Assembly: GCA_040756375.1 (NCBI GenBank)
Contig: JBFLZC010000007.1
Location: 62,001 to 126,000 of the forward strand
DNA length: 64,000 nucleotides
Source: VGSG01 sp040756375
Lineage (GTDB): Bacteria > Desulfobacterota > Desulfomonilia > Desulfomonilales > Desulfomonilaceae
Direction: 5' to 3'
Every line of letters starts with the position of its first letter. Positions within the stretch are counted from its first letter, which is position 1. The position numbers and the translations under genes are program-made. Shown piece after piece: positions 18,871-27,770 of this stretch. The notes beneath the pieces are model-generated. The model saw only the letters and a list, made by a program, of their open reading frames with translations. It had not been told where the DNA came from and did no database searches.

Positions 18871-19389
18871 TTATTGCGCCAAGATGTTGTCTACAACGAC
18901 CGCAGCCAAAAGATCCCTATTGTTATCGGATACGAGGACAACATCCACGTTGGGCCTCTTCTTGATCCCTTCAATGAACGGATTTCCTTTGAGAGCAATG
19001 GACCCGATCACGGTGTTCGGCCCGTCCAGCACCTGAAGGAGACTCTCGCGGAACAGCTCTGAAAAGCATTCCATCTTGCCGATCTCATCGATAACAATGA
19101 TTTGATCCGGTTCCCGAGCGATCATGCTCGGCACAGCTAATGTGTTGAAATCTTTCTGATTCACACCGTATTTCCCCACCCGGAACCAGCTCCTGATTTT
19201 CTCGTGGGCAAGTACGCCCCTTTTCCCGTCCAGCGTTATAATCTCAAACCCGGTGCGTCGGCCCTTCTCTCGTATCTCCCTGGTAAAGAAGCCTGTGGCT
19301 GGGCGCGCAAGTTGGCTGACGATCTTCTCGATCAACGTCGATTTCCCGCAGCGAGGCGGCCCGGTGAACAGTATGTTTCGGCCGCGCAT
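18871..19389 (-). CDS. THEP1-family nucleoside-triphosphatase
   Basis: 172 residues, close to the usual family length. Walker A is GPPRCGKST at residues 10-18, then GFFTREIREKGRRTGFEIITLDG, and Walker B IIVIDEIGKMECFS near 100, all characteristic of THEP1 NTPases. These hydrolyse NTPs or dNTPs; the biological role is poorly known. It starts seven bases after the cheR stop and shares its direction, so the two are one transcription unit, an unusual pairing. Confidence 0.88.
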   Translation of the reverse strand: MRGRNILFTGPPRCGKSTLIEKIVSQLARPATGFFTREIREKGRRTGFEIITLDGKRGVLAHEKIRSWFRVGKYGVNQKDFNTLAVPSMIAREPDQIIVIDEIGKMECFSELFRESLLQVLDGPNTVIGSIALKGNPFIEGIKKRPNVDVVLVSDNNRDLLAAVVVDNILAQ

Positions 19390-19395
19390 GGGCTG

Positions 19396-20202
19396 TCACC
19401 GTTCCGATTTCCGGAGAATCATCCTGCTGCACGAGTGGGGCTTGAGGTTGGCGACGAGTCGCGGCACGCTCTCGTGCACGCCGATCACCAGGAATCCCCC
19501 GGGCAAGAGGTTGTTCAGGATACGCGCCAATGCGGCTTCCTGTTCCGCAATCCTATGATAGGTCAACAGATTGTTCCGAAGAAAGATCATAGCGAAATCG
19601 GTTTCGCGAGGATCATCCCTCATAAAGTCGTGCAATTCCCATCGGATGTACTTCTTCAGAGATTCCGAGACCATGAATGTTTCCGGAACCGGTCCATCGG
19701 TGAAATGGGCGTTCAGCAGGGACGCTTTCACTTCTTTGAGGCTGCTCCGAGCATAGATCCCTTTTTGGGCTCGATCCAACGCTTCAGGATTGGTATCGGT
19801 AGCCCAGATTTGGGCCTCTGGGGCACGTCTCAGAGCACGCGCAGACCGATCCCAGATCATTGCTATGCTGTACGCTTCTTCCCCGGACGCGCAGCCTGCG
19901 CACCAGATCTTGACGCGGCCGAGCTCCATGTGGGCGATATCAGGGAAGATCTCTCTTTCCAGGCATTCCCAGAGTCGGCGGTCACGCAAAAAGCGGCTGA
20001 TGGTTACTGTCAGCAGCGCTTCCACGTGTCTCGTCAGATGTGAATCGTCTAAGACCTTGTCGAGATAGGCTCGAACTGTTCTGCATTGGAGCTCGATCAT
20101 ATGCCTTGCAAGCCGCTTCTTCACTCGCTTCCTGACCTTGCGGTACCCGCGCCAGGAGAGACGAAAGTGATCCAAAATCTGTCGAAATTCGTCGTCAGTC
20201 AT
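19396..20202 (-). CDS. CheR-type protein-glutamate methyltransferase
   Basis: 268 residues: an N-terminal helical region (about 1-70) followed by the SAM-binding domain with KIWCAGCASGEEAYSIAMIW near residue 100, IWATDTNPEALDRAQKGIY, and the later AMIFLRNNLLTYH. CheR methylates glutamates of chemoreceptors in chemotaxis-like pathways. The canonical FCRNVLIYF motif appears as FLRNNLLTYH. No receptor, CheB or CheA gene is in the window, so it may serve a remote system. The downstream THEP1 gene is co-oriented. Confidence 0.87.
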   Translation of the reverse strand: MTDDEFRQILDHFRLSWRGYRKVRKRVKKRLARHMIELQCRTVRAYLDKVLDDSHLTRHVEALLTVTISRFLRDRRLWECLEREIFPDIAHMELGRVKIWCAGCASGEEAYSIAMIWDRSARALRRAPEAQIWATDTNPEALDRAQKGIYARSSLKEVKASLLNAHFTDGPVPETFMVSESLKKYIRWELHDFMRDDPRETDFAMIFLRNNLLTYHRIAEQEAALARILNNLLPGGFLVIGVHESVPRLVANLKPHSCSRMILRKSER

Positions 20203-20411
20203 GGCTTACAAAGACCCTCGGACGCTTCAATGTACGGGTATCCTCGCCTTTAGGAACAGCCGCCAGACTATTTTTCGGACCGGCAACCCCTTTTTTCCGG
20301 CTCAACCGACTTTCTCCTGTTACATTTCCAAAAGCAAAGTGATAGTACCAATGTGTCGGGCGGTCTACCTTTGGTTCTCCAACGAGTGCGCTGTTCAAAA
20401 GGAGGGGGCTG

Positions 20412-21509
20412 ATGTTGAAGAAGATTTTGGCGGCTCTGGTTATACTTATTGGAATAGTTTGCGTTTACTTCCTTGTGTGGCCTGTTCCAATCGAGCCTGT
20501 CTCTTGGAAATCCCCGCCAAATCCTGGTTACACGGGCCCGTTTGCCCGAAATGAGAAACTCAAGGGGCTGCAAGTCTTCCCTATTGGGAAGAACCACGGC
20601 CCTGAAGATGTGGTGCTCGACCAGCAGGGCTGCATATACGTAGCGACAGGCGAAGGATTTATCGTGCGGCTCAAGCCCGACGGCACGGGTGCGGAAAACT
20701 GGGTTGATACCAAAGGCAGGCCTCTCGGACTCGTGATGGATCCGAAGGGAAACCTGATTGTGGCCGACGCATACCGGGGACTCTTATCGATAGCCCCGGA
20801 CGGCTCAATTACCGAGTTGGCCACGGTTGCGGACGGTATTCCCATCCGATACGCGGATGATGCGGATGTGGCGGCTGACGGCAAAATTTACTTCTCAGAC
20901 GCGTCCACCAAATTCGCGGCCAAGGATTACGGCACCATGGGAGGCAGTCTCCTGGAAATCATGGAGCACTGCGGAACCGGGAGATTGCTCGTGTGGGAGC
21001 CCGAGACACGAAAGGCGCGCACGCTCCTCAAGGATTTGTGTTTCGCGAACGGCGTTGCGGTCAGCCATGATCAGACTTGTGTGCTAGTGAATGAGACGGG
21101 CAGCTATCGCATTATCCGTTATTGGATCGCTGGACCGAAAAAGGGGACTTCCGACACGTTGGTAGAGGCTCTGCCCGCGTTTCCCGACAATATCACCAGA
21201 GGCTTGGACGGCCGGTATTGGGTGGCATTGATCTCTCCGCGAAACCCGCTTGTGGACAAGCTCGCAGAGAGCCCATTCGTCCGAAAAATGATCCAGCGCA
21301 TGCCTGCTTTCATGCGGCCGAAGGCCGAATCGTACGGCCATATTATCGCCATTGATGGGAACGGTAAGATCGTAATGGACCTGCAAGATCCTCAGACCAA
21401 TTATCCTCAGAATACCGCGGTCACAGAAACGAAGGATTTTCTCTACATCGGGAGTCTCAGTACGACTGTGCTGGCCCGCTTGCCAAAGGAGAAGATCGGC
21501 CTCAAATAG
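20412..21509 (+). CDS. strictosidine synthase/SMP-30-like beta-propeller protein, membrane-anchored
   Basis: 365 residues with an N-terminal hydrophobic segment (about residues 4-24) that should anchor or export it. The remainder shows the six-bladed propeller pattern of the strictosidine-synthase-like/APMAP family: GPEDVVLDQQGCIYVATGEGFIVRL, RPLGLVMDPKGNLIVADAYRGLLSI, DDADVAADGKIYFSDAS, LCFANGVAVSHDQTCVLVNETGSYRI, FPDNITRGLDGRYWVAL. Bacterial homologues are probable lactonases or esterases with no known substrate. A strong ribosome-binding site (AAAGGAGG) precedes the ATG. It is monocistronic. Confidence 0.85.
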   Translation: MLKKILAALVILIGIVCVYFLVWPVPIEPVSWKSPPNPGYTGPFARNEKLKGLQVFPIGKNHGPEDVVLDQQGCIYVATGEGFIVRLKPDGTGAENWVDTKGRPLGLVMDPKGNLIVADAYRGLLSIAPDGSITELATVADGIPIRYADDADVAADGKIYFSDASTKFAAKDYGTMGGSLLEIMEHCGTGRLLVWEPETRKARTLLKDLCFANGVAVSHDQTCVLVNETGSYRIIRYWIAGPKKGTSDTLVEALPAFPDNITRGLDGRYWVALISPRNPLVDKLAESPFVRKMIQRMPAFMRPKAESYGHIIAIDGNGKIVMDLQDPQTNYPQNTAVTETKDFLYIGSLSTTVLARLPKEKIGLK

Positions 21510-21555
21510 GGACGAAGTGGGCAAGCGGCGGCTTCAGCCCCGCGTTCAAAGACCA

Positions 21556-21762
21556 CTAGATTGTGGGATGGTCTGCCGCTTGCTCATCAGCTCCGGCCGC
21601 GGGCACGTCACGCTTGCAAAGAGCTTTTTCGCCGCACGCGTCACACACGTCCACGCAGTCGGTGGGGTTTGTCCTGGCGACCAGAAGCTTTTTCCAGTAC
21701 CGATGAGCCAGGAACGCTCCGCAGGTGATCACGATCGCGATAACGATAACTTCTTGCCACAT
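21556..21762 (-). CDS. small Cys-rich single-span membrane protein (FeoB-associated type)
   Basis: 68 residues: one transmembrane helix (about residues 4-20) followed by a basic stretch and a cytoplasmic tail with CVDVCDACGEKALC, four cysteines in C-x3-C-x2-C-x6-C spacing. This resembles the small Cys-rich membrane proteins often found next to feoB, but no iron transporter is here. GAGGTGAAGAGG lies upstream of the ATG. Role unknown, perhaps metal or FeS binding. Confidence 0.7.
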   Translation of the reverse strand: MWQEVIVIAIVITCGAFLAHRYWKKLLVARTNPTDCVDVCDACGEKALCKRDVPAAGADEQAADHPTI

Positions 21763-21788
21763 AGCCTCTTCACCTCGAAATCAACTTT

Positions 21789-21919
21789 CCGCGAAGCGCC
21801 ATGATCTATCGATCACAACGGAATATGAAAATAGGCCTGTGAGTTTGGTGCCACGGACGTGACCCGAACCTCGCGGGGCTCGTCCATGCACAGATGAGCT
21901 TGGCACATCCGTGGTACCA
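21789..21919. repeat. dispersed palindromic repeat, 'CCACGGA/TCCGTGG' family, copy 1
   Basis: Starts with GCCATGATC then GATCACAACGGAA and contains GGTGCCACGGA near 21848 paired with a TCCGTGGTACC arm near 21908. A related copy with the same lead-in is at 55537-55754. The lead-in is partly lost and the interior differs. It occupies the gap upstream of treZ. Confidence 0.7.
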
Positions 21920-22149
21920 ACCAGGAGCCGCCTCGCCTTCTGAAAGCAGACGATTTTCACGCATTAAATTTTGTGAGCAAAGCTCCTTCTCCGCACATAG
22001 CACCGCTTGACTATGCTGCAAACGCCGGCGTAACGCCTTTGTTGTATTAGATACCAACTGGACTTGCTTGTTCCAAGCACTCGGTTGTCCGTATGCCAGG
22101 ACTCTGGTATGTGATGACGAGCTCGAGATTTCTACTAGGAGTTCGTGTG

Positions 22150-24003
22150 ATGATGCCGGAGATAGGCCTCGGAGCCACGTACTTAGGTGGCGGCAAGTGC
22201 ACGTTTTGCGTCTGGGCGCCTCTTGCCGAGAATGTGGCCGTTCACATTCTGGATCCGCAGGAGCGCATGGAGACGCTCCTGCCGCGTGACCGGGGCTATC
22301 ACGTTGGAAACCTGGAGGGCGTAGAACCCGGCGCGTTGTATATGTACGGCTTGAACGGGGAGAAAGAACGCCCTGATCCTGCTTCACGCTCTCAGCCGCA
22401 AGGGGTGCACGGGCCTTCTCAGGTGGTGGACTCTTATTTCCCGTGGGAGGACGGAGACTGGCGCGGCATTCGGCTCAGGGACTACATCCTGTACGAGCTT
22501 CACGTGGGAACTTTCACCCAGGAAGGCACCTTTGACGCAGTAGTTCCGCACCTGGAGCGGTTACGCGATTTGGGAATCACGGCAATTGAGCTCATGCCGG
22601 TAGCTCAATTCCCCGGCAGTCGGAACTGGGGCTATGACGGTGTGTATCCCTTTGCCGTTCAGAATTCTTACGGCGGGCCGGAAGGTCTGAAGCGGCTCGT
22701 GAATGCTTCTCATGCAAGAGGCATCGCGATTGTTCTGGATGTGGTCTGCAATCATTTGGGACCTGAGGGCAACTATCTATGGGACTTTGGGCCGTACTTT
22801 GCGGATCGATATCGCACACCCTGGGGCCCTGCCATTAATTTCGACGGCCCGTATAGTGATGAAGTCCGACGCTTCTTTATTGAAAATGCTCTTTCGTGGG
22901 TCACCGACTTCCACATTGACGCGCTGCGAATAGATGCGATCCACGGGATATTTGATTTCTCGGCACGCCATTTCCTCGAAGAACTCGGCCGTGCCGTCCA
23001 TGAACGAGCCGATGCCCTGAGCAGGCGCGTGTACGTCATTCCGGAAAGCGATCTTAACGATTCAAGGGTGATCAGGCCACGTGAAGTGGGCGGTTACGGA
23101 CTGGATGCGCAGTGGAACGATGACTTCCACCACGCGGTCCACACGCTGCTGACCGACGAACGAACAGGCTATTACCAAGATTTCGGCCGCATCAACCATC
23201 TGGCCAAAGCTCTGCGAGAAGGATTTGTCTATTCCGGACAGTATTCCCCGTATCGCCGACAGAGGCACGGCAATTCGTCAATGGGCGCTCCGGACGAGCG
23301 TTTCGTCGTCTTTTCACAGAATCACGACCAGGTGGGCAATCGTGTACGAGGCGACAGGCTCAGCACAATACTGGATTTTGAATCTCTCAAGCTTGCCGCT
23401 GGAGCAGTGCTGCTCTCTCCGTTCATTCCCCTTCTTTTCATGGGCGAAGAGTACGCTGAAACCGCGACTTTTCCTTATTTCGTCAGCCATTCCGATCCCG
23501 ATCTCATCGAGGCGGTGCGGCGCGGGCGCGGCGAAGAATTTGTCGCTTTCAAATGGGAAGCCGAGCCTCCGGACCCTCAGGCGATAGAGACCTTCGAGGC
23601 TGCCAAGCTGCGGCACGACCTCCGCTCGGATGGGTTTCATCGGGTCATGCACGAGTTCTATGCCGAATTGATCGCGCTGCGCGGGAAGATCGCGGAATTA
23701 CTCTCCGGCGCTCAAGAAACGCGAGACATTGTGGCCCTGGAACATCACAACACGGTGCTGATGGTCCGGTCGACGGCTACGGCTGCCATTGCATCGCTCT
23801 TCCACTTTGGACAAGCTCGCACCGATGTTCCTTTACCCTTGCCAGCGGGCCAATGGCGAAAACTGCTGGATTCCGCTGCAGAGCACTGGAACGGCCCCGG
23901 AAGTGTGGTTTCGGACGTGTTGCATTCCGACGGTGAGTTAGCACTGAGCCTGGCTCCGCATTCGGTCGTGCTCCTCGTCTCGGAACTTTTCGCCTCAACT
24001 TGA
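22150..24003 (+). CDS. treZ: malto-oligosyltrehalose trehalohydrolase
   Basis: 617 residues from ATG 22150 (TAGGAG eight bases upstream; a longer frame starts at 22093). An N-terminal CBM48-type beta-sandwich (CTFCVWAPLAENVAVHI) is followed by a GH13 barrel: YELHVGTFTQEGTFDAV, IELMPVAQFPGSRNWGYDGVYPFAVQNSYGGPEGLKRLV, catalytic Asp in DALRIDAIHGIFD (near 260), Glu in VIPESDLND (near 298), and FSQNHDQVGNR (near 390). It cuts trehalose off maltooligosyltrehalose made by TreY, whose gene follows after 186 bases. Identification is firm. Confidence 0.95.
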   Translation: MMPEIGLGATYLGGGKCTFCVWAPLAENVAVHILDPQERMETLLPRDRGYHVGNLEGVEPGALYMYGLNGEKERPDPASRSQPQGVHGPSQVVDSYFPWEDGDWRGIRLRDYILYELHVGTFTQEGTFDAVVPHLERLRDLGITAIELMPVAQFPGSRNWGYDGVYPFAVQNSYGGPEGLKRLVNASHARGIAIVLDVVCNHLGPEGNYLWDFGPYFADRYRTPWGPAINFDGPYSDEVRRFFIENALSWVTDFHIDALRIDAIHGIFDFSARHFLEELGRAVHERADALSRRVYVIPESDLNDSRVIRPREVGGYGLDAQWNDDFHHAVHTLLTDERTGYYQDFGRINHLAKALREGFVYSGQYSPYRRQRHGNSSMGAPDERFVVFSQNHDQVGNRVRGDRLSTILDFESLKLAAGAVLLSPFIPLLFMGEEYAETATFPYFVSHSDPDLIEAVRRGRGEEFVAFKWEAEPPDPQAIETFEAAKLRHDLRSDGFHRVMHEFYAELIALRGKIAELLSGAQETRDIVALEHHNTVLMVRSTATAAIASLFHFGQARTDVPLPLPAGQWRKLLDSAAEHWNGPGSVVSDVLHSDGELALSLAPHSVVLLVSELFAST

Positions 24004-24189
24004 ACACTATCTACAACATCGAGTACAAGATTATTCAGTTCGTGCGCCTGGCCGCGTTTGCGGAGCACTGTTCCTTCGATATCGCGGCTTGGTTGACGGG
24101 ATGGCTTCCTCGGCTGCAAGACTCGCGGCGTGAGCGCCCTGAATACGAGGTTCGATCATGCAAGTTCAGCGGGAGGTGAACCCACAGCC

Positions 24190-26994
24190 ATGCTGACACC
24201 CGTCGCGACTTATCGCATTCAATTCAGCCCGTCATTCGGCTTCGATTCTGCCCGAAGCATTGTACCGTATCTTTCTGAGCTCGGCATATCGCACATCTAT
24301 GCTTCTCCAATCCTGAAGGCGAAGAGCGGCAGCCTCCACTGCTACGACGTGGTCGATCCCAACCGGCTCAATCCGGCGTTGGGCACGGAGGACGATTTTC
24401 AACGGCTCATCGAAGCTACTGCGGCCAACGAGCTGGGGTGGGTGCAAGATGTGGTGCCGAACCATATGGCTTTCGATTCCGACAATCAGATGTTGATGGA
24501 TGTGTTGGAGAGCGGCCCGCAATCGAGCTATTTCGGATTCTTCGATATCGATTGGGATCATGGATACGAAAACATCAGGGGACGGTTACTGGCTCCGTTT
24601 CTGGGGCGTTTTTACGGTGAGTGCCTTGAGGACGGCGAAATCGCACTCTCGTATGGACCGGAAGGGCTCTCTGTCCGGTACGGTGACCTGTCCTTTCCCG
24701 CAAGCATTCGATCATATCCCACGTTTTTCTCCTATGGAGTGAACGACCTCAAGAAACGGGTGGGCGCGGAACATCCGGACTTTGTTAAGTTGCTGGGAAT
24801 CTTATACGTTCTCCAGACACTCGATCCGAGCGGCGACCGGACCGATTGGCAGGACCAGGTCAAATTCGTGAAACGAATCCTTTGGGAACTCTACTCCCAA
24901 AGCCATGAATTCCGGGCGCATCTGGACCGGAATATCGAGGCGTTCAACGGGCAAAAGGGGAAGCCGGAAAGCTTTTCGCTATTCGATGAACTCTTATCCC
25001 AGCAGTTTTTCCAATTATCGTTCTGGAAGGTGGCCACGAAAGAGATCAATTATCGCAGATTTTTCAACATTAACGGATTGATCTCCGTGAGGACCGAGGA
25101 CGAGGAAGTTCTTGACCAAACCCATGCACTCATTCTCGGCCTGTTGAGACAGGGAGCGTTCTCGGGCCTGCGCATAGACCACGTGGACGGGTTGTTCGAC
25201 CCCACGACATACTTGGAGAGACTCAGGAAGAGGGCGCCTGACGCATACATCGTGGTGGAAAAGATACTCGATGTAGGAGAAGAATTGCCCGAAACCTGGC
25301 CCGTACAGGGGTCTACCGGCTATGACTTCCTGAACGATTTGAACGGCCTGTTCTGCGAGGTATCGCATGAGCGAGCCCTCAGCAGGACGTACAGCACATT
25401 CACAGGTTCCAGTGCGCGTCTCAGAGATCTCGTGATCAGCAAAAAGATGCTCATCATCCAGGAGCACATGGCCGGAGAAGTGAACAACCTCGCGCAGGAG
25501 CTCAAGACAATTTCAAGCCGTGATCGACACGGCAGCGACATCACCATGTACGGTCTCAGACGAGCCATCGCAGAGCTCTTGTCGGCGTTTCCCGTGTACC
25601 GGACCTATATTAATAGTGACGCTCCATCCGATAACGATCGACGCTATATAGCCGAAGCCGTGGACCGCGCGATGAACCGTGGACCGGCCCTAATGCCTGA
25701 ACTGAACTTCATCAGACGCTTTCTCCTTCTCCAGTTCCCTCCGTACATGGAGGAAGAACAGAAAAGGGAATGGGTCGCCTTTGTCATGCGTTTCCAGCAG
25801 TTCACGGGCCCTTTGATGGCTAAGGGTTACGAAGATACCGCGCTCTATGTATACAATCGATTGATTTCTCTTAATGAGGTCGGCGGCTCGGCCGATCGAT
25901 TCGGCATGAAAGTGCAAGACTTCCATTACATTGCAGAGAGACGCCAGAATCAGTGGCCCGGTTCCCTCAACACCACCTCAACGCACGACACTAAACGAGG
26001 AGAAGATGTTCGCGCGCGGATCAATGTGCTCTCCGAGATCCCGGCTGAGTGGGACAAGAAGGTGAGGCATTGGGGCAAGATCAATAGACCTAAGAAGCGC
26101 CGCGTTCGAGAGCTCGGTGTCCCCGACCGCAATGACGAGTACTTTTTTTATCAGACTCTACTGGGTGCTTTCCCGAATGACAGCCGCGAGTACCCGCAGT
26201 TCGTCGAGCGCTTGAAAGACTACATCATAAAAGTGGTGAGAGAGGCCAAGGTCCATACCAAATGGATACAACCGGATGCTCCGTACGAAGAAGCATACCT
26301 CGCTTTCGTGGACGCGGTGCTGGACCGGTCCGTTCCCAACGAGTTTTTGGAGGATTTTCTCCCGTTTCAACGCAAGATAGCCCACTACGGAGTGCTCAAT
26401 TCCTTGTCCCAGGTGCTGATTAAGATCACGGCACCGGGAGTGCCCGACTTCTATCAGGGCTCGGAACTGTGGGACTTCAACTTGGTGGACCCTGACAACC
26501 GCAGGCCCGTGGACTTCCAAACCAGGCATTCGATGCTCCGGGATATCGGACAGAGGTCCCGCGGCAGGTTGCAGGCCCTGATCCGCGATCTCTTGGCCTC
26601 GCCTCATGACGGAAGGATCAAGCTCTTTGTGATTCATCGAGCGCTGCAAGCTCGCAAGCGATTTCGTGAGACTTTCCAGCAAGGCACGTATATCGCCCTC
26701 GCAACTACAGGGGACTTGCGCAGGCACGTGATTGCTTTTGCAAGGCGAGCTGAACCGGGGTGGGCCTTAGTACTAGCGCCTCGATTCTTGTGCGCTCTGG
26801 TTGACGAAGGGCGCTATCCTCTCGGGGAGGAAGCTTGGCGCGATACGGAGGTGGTCTTGCCTGCGGACATGCCTGCCGAGTGGCAGAATACTTTCACTGA
26901 CCAAGTCCTACACACAGGAAACTCCATGCGCGTCGGGAGGGCCTTGGACAGATTCCCCGTCGGTCTGTTCGTAAGCCATCTTCACGAAAGTTGA
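24190..26994 (+). CDS. treY: malto-oligosyltrehalose synthase
   Basis: 934 residues from ATG 24190; an in-frame GTG at 24130 would add 20 residues, and the GGGAGG before 24190 is a little far from it, so the start is uncertain. GH13 features of TreY are plain: ATYRIQFSPSFGFDSARSIVPYLSELGISHIYASPILKAKSGS, the nucleophile in GLRIDHVDGLFDP (near 329), VEKILDVGEELP, and NTTSTHDTKRGEDVRARI near 596. The enzyme isomerises the reducing-end alpha-1,4 bond of maltodextrin to alpha,alpha-1,1. With TreZ it gives trehalose from glycogen or maltodextrin, probably for osmotic or stress protection. Confidence 0.95.
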   Translation: MLTPVATYRIQFSPSFGFDSARSIVPYLSELGISHIYASPILKAKSGSLHCYDVVDPNRLNPALGTEDDFQRLIEATAANELGWVQDVVPNHMAFDSDNQMLMDVLESGPQSSYFGFFDIDWDHGYENIRGRLLAPFLGRFYGECLEDGEIALSYGPEGLSVRYGDLSFPASIRSYPTFFSYGVNDLKKRVGAEHPDFVKLLGILYVLQTLDPSGDRTDWQDQVKFVKRILWELYSQSHEFRAHLDRNIEAFNGQKGKPESFSLFDELLSQQFFQLSFWKVATKEINYRRFFNINGLISVRTEDEEVLDQTHALILGLLRQGAFSGLRIDHVDGLFDPTTYLERLRKRAPDAYIVVEKILDVGEELPETWPVQGSTGYDFLNDLNGLFCEVSHERALSRTYSTFTGSSARLRDLVISKKMLIIQEHMAGEVNNLAQELKTISSRDRHGSDITMYGLRRAIAELLSAFPVYRTYINSDAPSDNDRRYIAEAVDRAMNRGPALMPELNFIRRFLLLQFPPYMEEEQKREWVAFVMRFQQFTGPLMAKGYEDTALYVYNRLISLNEVGGSADRFGMKVQDFHYIAERRQNQWPGSLNTTSTHDTKRGEDVRARINVLSEIPAEWDKKVRHWGKINRPKKRRVRELGVPDRNDEYFFYQTLLGAFPNDSREYPQFVERLKDYIIKVVREAKVHTKWIQPDAPYEEAYLAFVDAVLDRSVPNEFLEDFLPFQRKIAHYGVLNSLSQVLIKITAPGVPDFYQGSELWDFNLVDPDNRRPVDFQTRHSMLRDIGQRSRGRLQALIRDLLASPHDGRIKLFVIHRALQARKRFRETFQQGTYIALATTGDLRRHVIAFARRAEPGWALVLAPRFLCALVDEGRYPLGEEAWRDTEVVLPADMPAEWQNTFTDQVLHTGNSMRVGRALDRFPVGLFVSHLHES

Positions 26995-27092
26995 ATACGC
27001 GTGGTTTGGGTGGGAACCATTATTCCAATGCGCTTTCAAAAAGATGAGGGTGAAGCGTTTGAACGCATGTCGGTATTGCGAAAGGATGACGA

Positions 27093-27770
27093 ATGGCCGG
27101 GGATAACGATCACGCGGGACCTTTTGCCGTGAAAGACTGCGCGCTCGTGGCGATTGCCACTGGTAGGAAAGCACAATCTCTTACCGAATTACGGCACAAC
27201 CTCCAGACCATCCATGAGGGTTGCATCTACTATCATTTCTGGGGTGGCTTGCTCAGGCCCCGCTTCGACGATCCGCAGTACGTCAACGACTTCGCGGTCT
27301 GGTGTCATTATTCGCTGCATGACGATACGCTCGCCGAGCGGCTGGCAGTCGTCGATCCCACAGACTTCGAGGATCTGGAGGGGCTCCGCCAGGAATTGAT
27401 CGAAATCATCGACCAGAGGCTCGACGAGCTGGAGCGGTCGACGTGGGTGCCCAGAGAATTCCAATTCCACTTTATCCGTTCACAGATCGTTGTTCTCGAT
27501 ACCGGTGTAACCCTTGAGGCTCCCGAGGAGCTCCAGGAAATCGTCCCCACTATGCCCCTGGGAAGCATCTTCTATCACTTTATTGATGCCCGGCGCAGAT
27601 CGCTCCAGCATACTGACGACTTCCGCGCGTGGCTGCGTGGTTGCAGTGAAAACTACAAACCGGTGTGTGATTGCCTTGCAGGGGTAGACCCTTACTTCAA
27701 GACACTCACCGAGTTGCGCGAGCAGCTCGCAGACGCTCTCAGAAGAGCTTTTCAGGCGGTAGGCTCATGA
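27093..27770 (+). CDS. DUF5752-like protein, tandem duplication
   Basis: 225 residues without signal or membrane segments. Two copies of a ~85-residue unit are visible, about residues 28-112 and 130-220. Each has G(C/S)I(Y/F)YHF, then a DFxxW segment, then VDP and an LxxLRxxL helix. The protein resembles the DUF5752 family, which is found beside trehalose genes; no catalytic motif can be pointed out. Its stop overlaps the start of treT (ATGA), so the two are translationally coupled, suggesting a regulator or partner of trehalose synthesis. Confidence 0.78.
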   Translation: MAGDNDHAGPFAVKDCALVAIATGRKAQSLTELRHNLQTIHEGCIYYHFWGGLLRPRFDDPQYVNDFAVWCHYSLHDDTLAERLAVVDPTDFEDLEGLRQELIEIIDQRLDELERSTWVPREFQFHFIRSQIVVLDTGVTLEAPEELQEIVPTMPLGSIFYHFIDARRRSLQHTDDFRAWLRGCSENYKPVCDCLAGVDPYFKTLTELREQLADALRRAFQAVGS

